A stretch of 64,000 nucleotides of DNA from Urbifossiella sp043733485. GTDB taxonomy: Bacteria; Planctomycetota; Planctomycetia; Gemmatales; Gemmataceae. Positions 43,701 to 58,700 of this stretch are shown piece by piece. The position numbers were made by a program, and so were the translations under genes. The notes below the pieces were generated by a model. That model searched no databases, was not told the origin of the DNA, and worked only from the letters and a program-made list of their open reading frames with translations. The stretch is taken from contig JAYTGN010000083.1 of NCBI GenBank assembly GCA_043733485.1, positions 12,398 through 76,397 of the forward strand, given 5' to 3'. How positions within the stretch are numbered: the stretch's first letter is position 1; each line of letters starts with the position of its first letter.

Positions 43701-46700
43701 AGGCTGGCCACTGCGAATTGAGCGGAACTCGCGCTAGCGTAGACCTCGGAACCGACCGCATTGTTGAACGTGAAAAAGACGAAGTAGGTGCCCGTCGCGA
43801 GCGTGCAGGCCGTGCCGGCACCGTTGTCTCCGGTCGCATTCACGAGAGGCACGGGGCTGTTATCCGCAGGTTTGCCGGCGATCGAAAGCGTGTAGGAAGT
43901 TGCGTTGATTCCCGAGGCGTAGAGAATCTCCGAGCCGGCCTGGGCCAGCGGGTTCGAGATGTACAAATTGATGCCCGTGGCCCACGCGGGGATCGTCGGC
44001 AAGGCGACGGTCGGACGATTGCCCGTGGCCACGGTGAAGTTCATTGAGTTCGCGCTCGGGAACGATTCCAGCCCCGAGGCGGCCGAGAACGTGTAATAGA
44101 CGAAGTACGTTCCAGAGGCGAGCGAACCGCCGCTGGAGCCGGCACCCGTCGGGTTCACGATCGGAATCGCCGTCCAAGCATTGACGGCCTGCGGGAAGGT
44201 GCGGCCCGCCAACGCATTCGCGCCGAGGTTGTACGGCGACGATGTCACACCCGCGGCGTAGAGCCGGGCCGAACCCGCGTTCGCCACGTCGTCCGAGAGG
44301 TAGATGCGATAGCTCGTCGCGCCCAGCGGCAGTGCTGGCATCGAGATCTGCGGAACATTCCCGGCCGCCACGGTGAACGGGAGCGAATTCGGGCTCGCGA
44401 ACGTCTCGGTCCCGCTCGGAAACAAGAACGTGTAGTAGGCGAAGTACGTGCCGGGGAGCAGGCTCCCGCCAGTCGAGCCGCCGCCGGTGGGATTCACCGT
44501 CGGAGCCGCGATGGCGAAGTTGTCGATCGTCGGGTTGATCGGGCCGACCGGAGCCGGGCCGCTGAGGTTGAACAGCGGCGCGGTGATTCGGGCGGCGTAA
44601 CGGTTCGCCGAGCCCGGCGTTCCCGACGCATTCGACAGGTACAGGTTGTAACCCGTTGCTCCGTTGGGCAGCGGCGGCAGCGCGACCTGCGGAACGTTCC
44701 CCGCGTTCACGGAGAATGCGTTCGAACTCGAGCTCGGCAGGGACTCCGCACCGGTCGCATAGATGAACGAGTAAATCAGGAAGTAATTGCCCGGCGCGAG
44801 CGTGCCACCGGTACTGCCTCCGCCCGTGGCAACCACCGAAGGCGCGGTGAGTGCCGAGAAAGTGGCGGGATGGTTCACGCCGAGTACCGGCGTCCCATTC
44901 ACCAAGTTGTAGAAGGGCGTCGCGATCAAACTTGCGTAGCGGGTCGCGGTGCCGGGCGTTGCCGAGGCATCGGAGAGGTAGATATTGTACCCGAGCGCGC
45001 CGGCTGGCAGCGGCGGCATCGAGACTTGTGGGATGCTTCCCGCCGTCTGGGTGAAGACGTTCGAGATCGGGCTCGGGAACGATTCCACATCGTTCGGGAA
45101 CGCGAACGTGTACTGCACGAAGTAGCTGCCGGCGGGGAGATTCCCACCGGTGCTGCCGCCGCGGCCCGGAGTGACCACGGCACCCGTCGACCCGGCGTTC
45201 GTGACCGGAGCCAACCGCGAACCCGGTACGACCGCGTTCGTGAGCGCGAGCGTCGCACCCGTGATGCCCGAGATGTACCGCGTGCCGCTCCCCACGTTGC
45301 CCGAGGAATCGGTGAGATAGATGTTGTAACTCGTCACGCCCGCCGGCAGCAGGCCGACCGGCAAGAGCGGCATCTGGAAGATCGGGATGTTCCCTGCCGC
45401 CACGGTGAATGGCGGCGAGAGTTGGCTCGCCGACGTTTCGTAGATGCTCGGCACGAAGTTGTAGTTGAAGGTGTAGAAGGCGTAGTACGTGCCGGCCGCG
45501 AGCCGACCGCCGGACACGCCGCCGCCGATGGGGTTGACGGTCGGAGCCACGACCACCGTGCCATCCGTCGGGCGAACCACGATGGCGTTGTTTTGGAAGT
45601 TGAACGTGGTGGCGGTGATGCCCGTCGCATAGCGGATCGCGGAACCGGGCGTCGCGCTGGGGTCGCCGAGGTAAACGTTGAAGCCGACCGCGCCGCTCGG
45701 CAGCGTCGGGAGCGTAATGCGCGGCACGTTGCCAATCGCGATGCTGAACGGCGTGGAGTTCGGGCTCGCGGCCGACTCGACTCCATTCGCATACGAGACC
45801 GTGTAGTAGGCGATGTACGATCCTGCGGCGAGCCGGCCGCCGAAGGCACCGCCACCCGTCGCGTTCACGGTCGGCCTGGTCGTCGGAACGATGCTTGCGG
45901 GTGGGCTGACACCGCCGACCGGTACGACTCGCGAAAGATCGTAGGTGCCAGCCTTGATCCCGGTGGCGTAGCCGGTCGCCGAGCCCGCCGTGGCGGTCGC
46001 GTTTGAAAGGTACAGGTTGATGCCCGCGGCCCACGGCGGAAGCACGGGTAGCGTCACGCGCGGGACGTTCCCCACCACCACGTTGAAGTTCGCGGAGGCT
46101 GGACTTGGGAACGATTCACCCGTCGGCGTCGTGAACGTGTATTGGACGAAGTAGGTGCCCGCAGCCAGGGAACCGCCCGCGATGCTACCACCCGTGGCAT
46201 TCACCGTGGCGGCGCTGCCCGCGGCGTTCCGGCTCGGTGCGGCAACTCCCACCGGTGGATTCGCCGTTCGCATCATGTACGTCGTCGGCGTGATTCCGGC
46301 CGAGTACAGCGTCTCCGTTCCGACCGTCGCAGTGTTGTTCGACACGTAGAGGTTGATTCCCACGACGCCGACGGGCAGCGGCGGGAACTGGACCTGCGGA
46401 ATGTAGCCGTTCACCACGGCGAACAGCGCCGAAGTCTGGCTCTCGAACGTCTCGTTCCCGTAAGCATCGACGAAGCTGTAGCGGACGAAGTAGGTGCCTG
46501 CGGCGAGTGCGCCGCCCGTGGTGCCACCCCCGAACGTCTGGACCATCGGCGCGGTGATGGGCACGTTCGGGTAAGTGGGCCGAATCCCATTGATCGATGC
46601 CGCGATCGAAAGGTTGAATCCGGGAACGATGATGCCGGAGGCGTAGCGGGTGGCCGACCCGGCGCGAGCGGTGCTGTCCGAGAGGTAGAGGTTGTAGCCG

Positions 46701-49700
46701 GTCATTCCGATCGGCAGCGGCGGCAGTGCAACTCGGGGGATGTTGCCCGCGTTCACCGTGAAGGTCGTCGAGTTCGGGCTGGCGAACGTCTCCGCGCCGT
46801 CCTGGTTCGTGTAGGTGTACAGCGCGAAGTAGGTGCCCGGCGCGAGGTTGCCAAACACGGTGCCGCCGCCCGTCGGATTGATGGTCGGTGCCGCGCTCGG
46901 CACGTCGATCGTCGGCGGAATGGTGAGCCCTGCGAGCGCGTCGCGTTTCAAGTTAAACGTCGCGGCGGTGACGCCCGTGGCGTAAAGCGTGGCACTGCCG
47001 GGGTTGGCTTGCGGATCGGAAAGGTAGAGCTTGATGCCCGTCGCCCCGGCGGGCAGAGGCGGCAACGAGACCTGCGGAATGTTCCCCGCGACCACCGCGA
47101 ACGGCAGCGACGCCGGGCTCGGCGACGTTTCCACACCGCCCGGATACGCGAACGAATACTGCACGAAATAGGTGCCGGGCAGCAGATCGCCGCCGTAAGC
47201 ATTCCCACCCGTGGCGTTCACCGTCGGCGGCAGTGGCGCGTAGTTGTAGATCGGGGCGGGCAGGCCCGTGTTCAACGGCGCGGTCAACAAGTAGAAGCTC
47301 GAGTTGATGATGTTGCTGAGGTAGCGGGTCGCGGTGCCGGGATTGCCCGCCTTATCGGAAAGGTAGATGTTGTAACCCGTGGCCCACGGCGGCAGCGGCG
47401 GGAGCGTGACCTTCGGAATGTCCATCGCGTTCACCGTAAAGGTGATCGAAGCCGAACTTGCGAACGTCTCCACGCCGGACGGATAGACGATCGTGTAGAG
47501 GAGGTAGTAGCGGCCGGCGGCGAGGGTGCCGTCCGAACCGCTGCCCGGATCGCACGGGATGTTCAAGTTATTGCCGCCCGTCGGATCGACGGTCACCGGT
47601 CCGGTCGCCACATTCCCCAGCGTGCGTGGCAAGCCACCCGAACTCGGCTCGCTCGGCAGATCGACCGTCGTGCTCGCGATCCCCTTGGCGTATAGGATTG
47701 CCGTACCGCTCTGCGCGGTGGCATCCGAGAGGTACACGTTGTACGCAGTCGCACCGCCCGACAGTGCCGGCAGACTCACGCGCGGAACGTTCCCAAGACT
47801 GACCGTGAAGGAGGTCGAGTTCGGGCTCGGGAACGATTCGAGTCCGCCTACGATTTGCGTGAACGTCACGAAGTAGGTTCCACTCGCCAACGTGCCGACG
47901 CCCGCACCACCCGTGGGGTTGACGGTCGGTTGGGCCGTCGGCGCGTTCGTGGCAGGCGCTCCAGCCGGCGGCGCGATGGAGTTGGTCACCGCGACGCTCA
48001 GCAGGTTGAACGCCGCCGAGGTGACCCCGGCCTGATAGAGTCGCGAAGCACTCGAGGTGTTAGACGAGCCGAGGTACAGGTTGTAGCCCGTCGAACCCAC
48101 GGGCATGAGCGGCAACGCGACGCGCGGAATGTTACCGCCCGCCACGGTGAAGGACGGTGAGGCTTGGCTCGCGGCCGATTCCGCTCCGCCCACGTAGGTG
48201 AACGTGTAGAAGAGGAAGTACGTTCCAGCGGCGAGGTTGCCCGTCACGCCCGTCATGTTCCCACCAGTCGGATCGACCGTGGCTGCGGCGATAGGCACGT
48301 GTAGTGCTGGCGGATTGAAACCCGACGGTGCCGCGACCGAGAGCGTGTAGACCGTGGCGGTGATCCCCGACGCATAACGCTGGGCCGCACTGGCGATGGC
48401 AGTGGTACCGAGGTAGAGGTTGATCCCCGTGGCACCAGCCGGGAGAACGGGCAGAGCAATCTGCGGAACGTTGCCAGCGGCCACGGTGAACGGCAAGGAA
48501 GCGGGGCTCGCCGGAGTCTCGATTCCGATCGGGTAGCTGAACGTGTAGAATGCGTAATACGATGTCGCGGCGAGCCCTCCGCCCGTGAAGCCGCCATCGG
48601 TGACGCCCACAGTTGGGGCCAGTGTCGGGCTATTCGCATTGGGCGTTCCGACTCCGCCGCGCGAGACGATCTGCCCGCCGCTCAGAAGTTGAACGCTCTG
48701 GCCGTTCCCACCCGCATCCGGCGTGGTCAGCGTCGTGTCGCCTACCGTCGAGATCACAGTTCCCACGCGGTAGCCGCCCACCGATTGCGTCAGTGTGATG
48801 TTGCCGCTCGTGACTGCATCGAGGTGCGTACCGACGTTCGTCAGGAACTTCGTGATGCCGATGATGTCGACGAGTTGATTGGCGGCGGTGTTGTTCGGAT
48901 TCGCGGCTTGGAGCACGATGTTGCCGCCGGCCACGAGGCCCGGAAGGGTTGGGTTGCCGAAAGCGTCGAGCCCGCGGAAGTTGAAGAAGCTCGGAATTGG
49001 CGTGGCCCGAGTCGGGTCGGCGAACACGCCCAGGTCCGTGCCCGCGGTCGCGGAGCCGCTGTCCGGATGGAAGAAGTTGCTGAACTTGTCGTTGTTGTTG
49101 TTGCCGCGGATGCCGATCTGCGGCGCTTCGATGATGACGGGGCCGGCGTTCCCGGCCAGTTGGAGTTCCTGAACGGCCCCTTGCATCAGCACGTCCGCGT
49201 TCCCACCAGTGGCACGCACGAGATCGTTGTTCACCACCATGAAGTTGTTCGGCGCTTCCAAGTGCCGCATCTCGCCGAGTTCGTCGAGGTACACATTGGT
49301 GCCCGCATCGGCGATGAGGTGCGTGCGGCGAACCGTACGAAGGGCCGCGTCGGGCTTGCCTACCACGCTTTCCACGAGGTCCACGTTGATGCGCTTCGCG
49401 CCGTCGCCGATGCTCCCCTGCGGGGCGAGCATCGTCAGGATGTTGCTGCGCACGTACGACTGCCGCACATCCGGGCCGACGACCGAAATGTAGCGCGGAT
49501 CGGAAATCGTGGAGCCGCGAACCTTCGTGGAATAAATGCTGCCGCGTTCGTTGTTGATCAGCGTGGTGCCGATCGGGTTGTCGATCTGTCCGTTCAAAAT
49601 GATGTCCGAGAACGGCTCGTTCGCGTAACCGTAGAGGTTCTGAATGTCCAGATCGGTGGGCTCGGACGACCGCTGGAGGTTGAACGTGAGCGAGTTCAGC

Positions 49701-52700
49701 AAGCTCTGCAAGTACGCGTCGTAATTGCTGCCGGCTCCGCCCTTCACCACGTTGATGTTGTTGATCACGAGCGGCTTGGGCGAGTAGTTGATGATGTGAA
49801 CCGCGCCGAGCGTGTTCAGGAATTCCCACGTGCCGCCGCTGCCCGTGGTGTTCGGGTTGCTCGAATCGCCGTTCGGCTTCGCGGCCGGATTTTTGAAGTA
49901 GACCTGACCGCCCTGCGTACTCGAGATGTCGTTGACGACGATGATCGGGTCGAGAATCTGGCCGGAGTTCTGGTTCGCGTTGGCTTGCGTGCGGACGGTG
50001 AGCCCACCGGTCGCGTTCACGATGTTGCCGTTCGCGTCGACGATCAGCGTCGGGTCGAGGTCCGGATTCGAGAGGATCTTGACGTTGGAACTGAACGGGA
50101 TGTTGTGGACCTGCGGGTTGTGCGAGGAGCCGCCCGAGCCGCCGCCGGCGAGGGCGCGCTTGCTGACGTCCGCGTTGCGCGACACGTTGACGTTGTCGTC
50201 GGTGGTATCGGCGAACAGTGCGAGTTCCACGAGGCCGCCCGCGTTGTAATCGTCTGGGGTCGGATTGGCGGGATGTTGGAGGAAGGTATCGGCGGGCACG
50301 CGCGGGCCGGCCGTGACGAGCGCGTTCGAATCGCCCTGCACGGTCGTGGTTTGCCGCGTGGTATTGTTCGAATCCGCCGAGACGTACCCGAACAGGCCCG
50401 TGACGCGGCCGAAGGTGTAGGCGTAGGTTGTCACGTTGTTCGACTTGGCGAGGAGGTCCACGCCCTTATCGCCCGTCACGTTGGTCTTCTGCGCGAGCCG
50501 TACCGAGTTCGTGAAGTTGGCGTTGATGTTTGAGTCGTCCTCGGAGACGCCAACGAATCCGGCTCCGTAGCCTTCGGATCGCGTGTTGAGGTTCACGTTC
50601 GAGTTGGTCGCGGCAACTTGCACGCGGGCGGCACTGAGGCCCGCGCGATCGTCGATCAGCGCGGTGGTCGGGCCGGTGCCGGGGATCGTGATGCCACTAT
50701 CGGCGTAGCCGCCGCCGCCGAAACCGCGCCCATCGGCGTAGGCCGTGGTGTACCCAGTCGTATCCGTATTGGCGGCAACCTGAAGGTTGTTGCCCGCGTC
50801 GATACAGGCATCGTTGCCGATCGTGGCCGTGGTATTGAAGGTGTCGTTGGCAAATGCTCGCGCTCGTACATCCGCGGCGAATCCGCCCGCGCTCGAACTG
50901 GCACTCACCGTGCCGAGGTTGCTCGAAGTCTGAGCGTACAGCGTGAAATTGTTTCCGGCCTCGATATTGGAGAACGGACCGACCGAAGCCGCGTTCGTGT
51001 TGTTGATGTTGGCGTCCGCATTCGAGGTGCCGACCGCGACGAAGCCGCCGGTGCCGTTGCGAGCGCTGCCGCCCGTGTTCGCCACCGAATTCGTCGTGAT
51101 GGAAACGTCGTTCGTGGCGACCACCTCCGCAGCATTGAGGTAGGCCGCGACGTTCTGAACCACGTTCACCGTGGAGCGATTGCCGTTGACCCCGATAAAG
51201 CCGCCGCCCGAACCGCGAGCGGACGCCGTGGAAATCCCATCGCCGATCGGCGGCGTCAGCACGTTCAACGGGATGCCGCCCGGCCCGAGGATCGTCTGCG
51301 GTCCGTGGCTCGTATCGACCGTGGAAGTCGTGATGTCGATGTAGAGCCCGAGTTTGCCGACGGCGGTCGAGAACCCACTGACGTCGATTCCTTCCGTTCC
51401 CAGTTGATGCGTGTTCGAACTCAGGTTCAAGCCGACCGCATTCAGCGCGATGGCGGGGCCGTTCTTCGTGAGCGAGAGCCGGAACTTGCCGGTGTCGGCA
51501 TCCCGCACCGTGACGGGCGACTTCGTTTCGGAGATCACTTGCCGCTTCACCGTGAGCACGATCGTGCCGGCGGTGACGCTCAAGATCGTGCGGGTGGTGT
51601 TATTCCCGGCCGAGGCTCCGGTCACGATGATCGAATCGCCCGCCTCGAAGCCGTCGGCCACGTAGTCGCCACCGTCGTTGCGCGTGATCGAATCGCCAGC
51701 CAGTAGGGTGTCGCCATCGGTGATGTCTTGAACGAAGACGGTGCCGCTCGATCCGGCCGTCACGGCGCGAGTGCGGTTCATCACGAGGCTGGTACCCGAG
51801 AGGGCCGTGATGGTGAAGGTGCCGTTGTTCGCGGCAGCGGCACCCGAGATCGCGATCTGCTCGCCGACCGCGAAGCCGTCGGACGCCCAACTCACGCCGT
51901 CGCCGCGGGTGATCGAGTCGCCCGTGAACGCATTGTCACCGTTGCTGTTGTTGCGAACCGAGACGCCGGCATTCGTTCCCGCCGACACCGTGTTCGCCTG
52001 CACGAGGGTCAGCGTCGTGGCAGTCACGCCCGCTATCGTGAACGTTCCGTTGCTTCCGCCTGTTGCCCCGCTCACGGTGATCGACTGTCCGTTCGAGAAT
52101 CCATCGGTGATCCAGTTCCCGGCGGCGCGCACGATCGTGTCGCCACCGGCGAATCGTGCGAACGTCATGGTTCCGGTCACGGCGGTCTTCGCGAAGGTCT
52201 CGGTCGTGCCGCTCACGGCGGTCCGGGCGAAGGTCATGCTCGCCGTGGAACTCGACCGCACCACGTAGTAGGAACTGCTCGGGAAGAGCCCGCCGATGGC
52301 CTGCGTGCCGGCCAATTGCAGCGTGTTGACCTTGTTCCAATCCGAGACGCCGGCCTTCTGTGGGGAAAGCGGAACGATCCCTTCGACGAGCGCGGTCGCG
52401 CTCGTTCCATTGGATACCGAGCCGCTCGTGTTCAGCGTGATCTGGTTCCCCGAGATCGCGGCAATCGTGTAGGTGCCGTTGCTGGCACCGGCACTCGAAA
52501 TGGTAATCGTTTGCCCGACCACGAACCCGCTCGCCAACCAGTTCCCACCGACATCGTTGCGGACGACCCGGTCCGGATTACCGAGCGTTCCCTGCGTAAA
52601 GGTTACGCTTCCCGAGAAGCTACTCAGAAGTCGGATCTGATTCGCGTCGATGACCGAAACCTTATACGTCGCGTTGAACACCAGCGGGCTGACGTTACTA

Positions 52701-55700
52701 CCCTGATACGTCACGAAGCTACCGTTCGGGAATCCGTGTCCGGGCATCACGATGTTGTTGGCACCGGGGTTGTCCACCGGTTGGCCGCTCGAATTGAACT
52801 CGATCGTCCAGACCAGGTTCCCGTTCTCGTCGGTGATTTGCACGGCATTCGCGTTCACGCCCGCACTCGTGAATTGCGTCGGCACGCGGGAGTGGTACGT
52901 CACCAGTTGATCGGTCGCGAAATTGGCACCGGCAATCTTGATCGTCTTGCCGTCCGGCCTCACCGCGCCGGCGTTGAACAATTGCAAAGCGGGATCGGTT
53001 CCGAGAGCGCCGGGTGGGTCCGAAAGTGGGATCAGCGACTGAGCGTAGCTCGTCGTGAGCTTCACCTTCGTCGGCGTCAGCACCCGGACGTAGTACACCG
53101 CATTGGGATCGAGCGTGGAGTTCGGAGCCGAGGCGTTCGGGATGTACTTGACGGCGTCGCCGTTCTGGAAGTGGTGGGCGATCCCGAAGTCGATCGTATC
53201 CGCACTGAAGGCGTCGATCGAAGTGCTGACGAACTGATTGCCGAGCGCGAGGGTGTTGGTTCCCGTGGCGACGACGTTGTATTCGCGAAGCAGGAGTTGC
53301 GGGGTGCTGCCGCCGGGGTAGGTGATGAACTGCCGTCCGTCGAGCGAGGTAATCGGGGCGTTGGTGCCGCTCCCATTTGCCCCGTTCTCGTAGACGATCG
53401 AATCGCCGGTGTTCAAGCCGTGATTCGAAACTTGAATCGTTTCCGTCGCAGGGTTCGCCGACTGAATGCGGTAGTCGGGCAGATTGCCCGCGACCGAGGG
53501 GACGGCGTTGGCTTCGACGAAGACCGAACCGGCATGCACGATCGAGCCCGTATCGATGAACGCCCGAACGGTGGGTGTGATGTTCGAAGTCGAAACCGAT
53601 CCGCCGACGCTGATGCCGCCGCCGCTACTGCCTCGGGTTTGCGAATCGCCTTCGGGGCTGTCGGTGGCCCGGACCGTGACGTTGCCGCTCACGTTGATGT
53701 TGCGGTTCGGGTTGATGTAGGCGCGGGCGCCGGGCGTCACGCTTGCAGTGGCCGCGTTGTCTCCGGCTCCGAAGATGGCGATCAACCCGCCGCCGGCCGC
53801 GATCGAAATCGCGGAAGCATTATCGGTCGATGCACTCTCGACCTTCAGGCTTCCGCCCTGGATGTCTGGCGTGCCCGAAATTGTCGAGGAACCGCCAATG
53901 AATGCGTTCACGTTCCCGTTCACGGTCGAAGTGGCGCTGCTCGCGCCCACGGCCACGAGGATGCCAATCGTCAGGCCATCCGCGGAGGTCGTCGCGATGT
54001 TCGTGGCCGAACCCGTGACCGCGATCGCTCCCGTCGCATTCGTAACGCCCTTGTTGACCGTGGAATTTGCTCCGATGTAGCTGTTCACGGTTGCCGAGGC
54101 GGTTGCAACGGCACGCGCACCGTTGACCCCGATCAACCCGCCACCGGACGAATGGGCCGTGGCACTGGCACCGCGTATGGCACCGAGATTGTGCGAAGCG
54201 AGCACCGACACTCCGTTCGCCACGATGGTCGCATTTTGACCGATGTGAGCATCGAGGTTCGGCGATACGATGGCCGTCGCGTCCATCTCGCCGACGCCGA
54301 TGAGCCCACCCGCAACTCCAGACGTGGAAGCCGTCGCAAACGTGTTGGTCGTCTTCGCCGAGATCGCGAGTGGCCCGGAAATGGTCGCTCCGGAGCTATC
54401 GCCCATCGAACCCAGAATGGTGGGCGATGCAGTCGCATTGGCTTGCGGCACCGCGACGGCAATCAAGCCGCCACTCGAAGCCTCGGCCGTCGCCGTTGCG
54501 CTGTTCGATGACTTGGAATCGATGTTGAGGGAACTTCCACTGGCGACGACTCCATCCAGGTGAGCCTTGGTGCTGCCGTTGGCCGTTGCGTTGGCCACAC
54601 TGGCCCCGACCGCCGCCGCTCCGATCGAGAGTGCATTCGCCGTGGCCGTCGCGATGTTGGTCGCAATCGAACTCAAGCCGACCGCACCCGTCGCGCTCAG
54701 CGTCGCGCCGCTGCCCACGTACGTGTCCAACACCGCGTTCGCGTTCGAAGTCGGAACCGCGCCCAGGCCGCTGAAGATGCCCCCGCCCGCCGCCTTCGAT
54801 GTCGCAATCGCGCCCGTCGACGCGTGCAGCGAAGCCAAGTTGATGCTTCCGGCGGAGAACGTCACGCCGCCCGCAATGTGCGTGTCTAACGTCGGGTTCA
54901 CATTCGCCTTCGCGATCATCACCCCCAACGCCAACGCACCCACCGACAAGCCGTTCGCCGAAGCCGTCGCGCTCGAATTCGACGTCGAACCCAAACTCGC
55001 CGCGCCGCTCACCGAAACGTTCCCACCCACCGAAGACTCCAACACCGGAGACGCCTCCGCGAACGCCAACGGCAACTGGGCCGAGATCAACCCGCCGCCC
55101 GACGCCTCCGCCACCGTCGTCGCCGAGTGGTTCGCCTGCGCGAGCAAGTTCAACGTCGCACCCGACAGAATCGAGCCATCCATGTGGGCGCGATACGTAC
55201 CGTTGGCGGTGGAAGTAGCCACGCTGGCCCCGATTGCCGCGCCGCCGACCGAGAGAGCATAGGCGTTCGCGGTGACCGTCTCCGCCGAAAGGGCATGAAC
55301 GGCGATCGCACCGGTGCCACTGAGGGTTGCACCAGGTGCCACGAAGGAGTTGAGGGTCGGGTTTGCCGTGGCGGTTGGGACGGCCCCTTGGCCGCTGATG
55401 ATGCCGCCGCCCGCGGCTTCCGCACTCGCGAACGCTCCATGACCCGCGAGGGCTCCGTTAGCGTCGAAATTGTGCAGCGATTTCACGCTGATGTCGCCGC
55501 CCGTCACGTTGGTGCTGCGGCCGACGTACGCGGTGAGTGTCGGGTTGAGGATGGCGGTGGCGAACCCGGTTCCAATCGCTCCCGCGCCAATCGAGATGCC
55601 AAACTCGTTGGACACGGCGTCGTCGATGGCTTGGGCCAGAACCGCGACGGTGCCCGTGAGAGCAAGTGTCGCGCGGTTGCCGATGTGGGCATCGAGCGAA

Positions 55701-58700
55701 GGGGTGAAGCTGGAATACGCCACGTTGCCCGCACCGCTGAACAACCCGAGCGAACCGGCCTTGATGTCCGAGACGGCCCCGCCCGTGATCAGTGCCGTGA
55801 CGGTCGCGTTCTGCCCACCGCTCACGTTCGCATTCAATTGGGCGTTGGCCGTGCCGCCGACGACCGTGATCGCAGTGTTGATCGCGATGGAGAGCCCGCC
55901 GGAAATGGCCGCTCCGATCACCTCGGTCTTCGCGTTGTTATCCGCCTTGGCGATCACGGACACGGTCTTGTTCGATCCGGCGGAGAGCGTGGTGTTCGTC
56001 ACTGGTCCGGCGACGTTCGGATCGTTGGTCGCGGGTCCGGCGTAGGCGTTCACCTTGGGCGAATCGTTCACGACCGCGAAGCCGCCCGAGAAGGCCGCGA
56101 GCAGCGCACCGGAACCCGAGATGGCTTTTGCGTAGACTCGATCCGCCAAGCCGACCGGGCTCGGCGACGAGTCCGGGGAATAGTTGTGCAGCGCCTGGAT
56201 CGTCACGTTGCCGGCACTGCTGGCCACGGTCGAGCCCGCGCCGACACTCGCCGTGATGGTGGGCGTAAGGAGCGTGACCGCGATCGAAGCACCGAGTGCC
56301 GCTCCGGTGGACACCGCGATTCCAAAGGCGTTGGAAGTGGTAACGGTAAGCGAGTTCGCCTTCACGTTCACGTCGCCGGTCGTGGCGACGAGTGCGTTCG
56401 GCCCGACCGTGGCCGTGATGAGTGGGTTGACGGTGGTGACGGCGGCCGAGCCATTCGCAGCGAAGCCGAGGATGCCGGCCTGAGCGGAATACGATTCGGA
56501 CGTCGCGGTGATGTTTGAATCGGCCTTTACCGAAAAGCTGCCGACGGTCTGCCCCGAGATCTGCCCGACGCTCGCACTCCCGACCGTCGCCGAAGTGAAG
56601 CCGCCGACCGAAGCGACCGAAACCGCGGCACCCACGGCGATCGCGGCCAACCCGCCGCCGATGGCCAGAGGCGTGACGCTCCGGTTCGCATCCGCTTCGA
56701 CCGTCGCACCGCCACCGGCTTGGTTGATCTTCGCGCCGTTATCCACGTGGGCGAACTGCGTGCTGTTGTCCGTCAGCACGATGACCTGCGCTCCGAGCGT
56801 GACGGCACCGACCGCACCGCCGAACGCAGTGCCGGTCGTGTTGCCGTTAAACGCGGCCCGAACGTTCACCGCATCGCTGGCACCGGAACCCGCCGTGACG
56901 GCGGCATTCGACCCGATGTGAGCGTCGGTATTGCTCTTCACGCTGGCAATCGCGATGGAGCCGCCGATGGCCACCGCACCGCCTGCGATCGTGCCCGTGA
57001 GTACGTTGAAGCTCGTCTTATCCTTGCCGTACACGTTCACGCTGCGGCTGCTGAAGACCTTCGCATTCGAGTCGATGAAGCCACTGGTTCCGGAAGGGAC
57101 GTTCGCGTTCGCGATCGCATTGGCCACATTGTTGTTCGGGGCGTTGCTCTGAATGCCGCTCGTGCCCGTACCGAGGTTCGACACGACGCGGTTGTTGCTC
57201 GTGTTCGGATTGCCCGAGCCATCGTCGGTGAACGAGCCGCTGAGCGCCGATTGATATCCATTGCCCGCGGTGCCGCCGCCAGCCTGCGTATCCGCGAACC
57301 CGGCGACATCGCCGTTGTTGTTCAGCGAATCCTGACTCTCCTGCGGCCGCCAGCTTTGGTGGTTCGTGTCGGAAACCGGATCGACGCCCGCCGCGAGGTC
57401 CTTCACCGCGGAATAGATCTTGCCGTCAGAACCCTTTACGACGTCGTTCTGGAGGTAAGTCGAACCCGATTGCCAGGCGAGGAGACGCCACTGCACGTGT
57501 GCGGTATCCGCGACCGGATTGAGATCGTTGCTGAACGGGATCGCCGCGACGGCGATGTACTTCAGATTGTCCGACCCCTTCACGATGTCGTTGATGTTGT
57601 AACTGGTGTTGGCTTGCCAGGTGCCGCGGTCGGTTGTCTGCGTTCCGTCGGAGTAGGTGGAGGTGAACGCATCGCCAATCGTCCAAACCGAAACGGACGC
57701 GGCGAGGGCCACGCCGCCGCCGGCGGCGCTGATGGCCCGCGTGTGGACGTCCTTCTTCGAGAGTGCGGCCACGCCGACACTTCCCGTGGCGTGGACCTCG
57801 GCCCCATTGCCGATGTAGGCCGCGGTGTTGTTGCGAAGCAGACCGATGTCGATGCCGCCGGAGAGCCCGACCAGCCCACCCGCCAGCGCGCCACCCGTCG
57901 AATCGACCGCGGAATTGTTCACAGCCGACACGTACACGGAAGAAGTACCCGCGTTGCCCGGAAGGTTCTTGTTCACCACCGCATTCGCCCCGATGTAGGC
58001 CGTCGTGTTCGAACCAATAACTTCGACGGTGACGCCGCCGGCGAGGCCGAGGTAAAGCCCGACGCCGCCCGCCAGCGCAATGGTGAGGAAGTCTTCGCTC
58101 GACACGGCCTGGACTTCGATTCCCTGCGCACTGGCCTGGCTGAAGTTGCCGGTCGAGGTGTCTTGATCGACGTAAATTCCGTCGAGAGTGTTGGGCCCTT
58201 GAGCGAAGGCATCGACGGTCGCGTTGTTGCCGATGAACGCCTGGGTGTCCTTGGTGATGACGAGGACGCCGACGGAGAATCCGATGCCGGCGGCACCGAT
58301 GCCGACGCCGAGGGCACCGGCAATCGCAGTGTCCTGGGTCGCATCGGAGGACGTGATGCTGACGTTACCGCCCGCCGAAACCTTCGTTCCCGCTGCCGCG
58401 GTGGAAGCGGTGTTGCCGATGTAAGCGTAGGTGTGATCGTTGACGACGGTGACGCCGACGGCTCCGCCAACGGACACGGTTCCGGAACCGGCAATGCCCG
58501 CACTGATCGAGAGAATCGATTCCGTTCCATGAGCGCCGACCGTCACATCGCGCATCGCATTCACGATGACGCCATCGCCGATGTAAGCCTTCACGTCGTT
58601 GTTCACGATGCGAACGTCGGCACCCGGCGCGACCGAGACGGCACCCGAAATCGAGATGGCTCCGGCGATCCCGACCTGCCGATAACTATTGCCCGCCGCC

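Noticed and set aside
43860..46034. 724-codon frame on the same strand in another phase within the giant gene
   Set aside because: Arg-rich out-of-phase reading of the FN3-like repeat region; no domain sense.
43530..48620. Possible CRISPR array because of regular direct repeats
   Set aside because: The period is ~340 bp and the repeats are diverged coding sequence, not short identical repeats with spacers; no cas genes.
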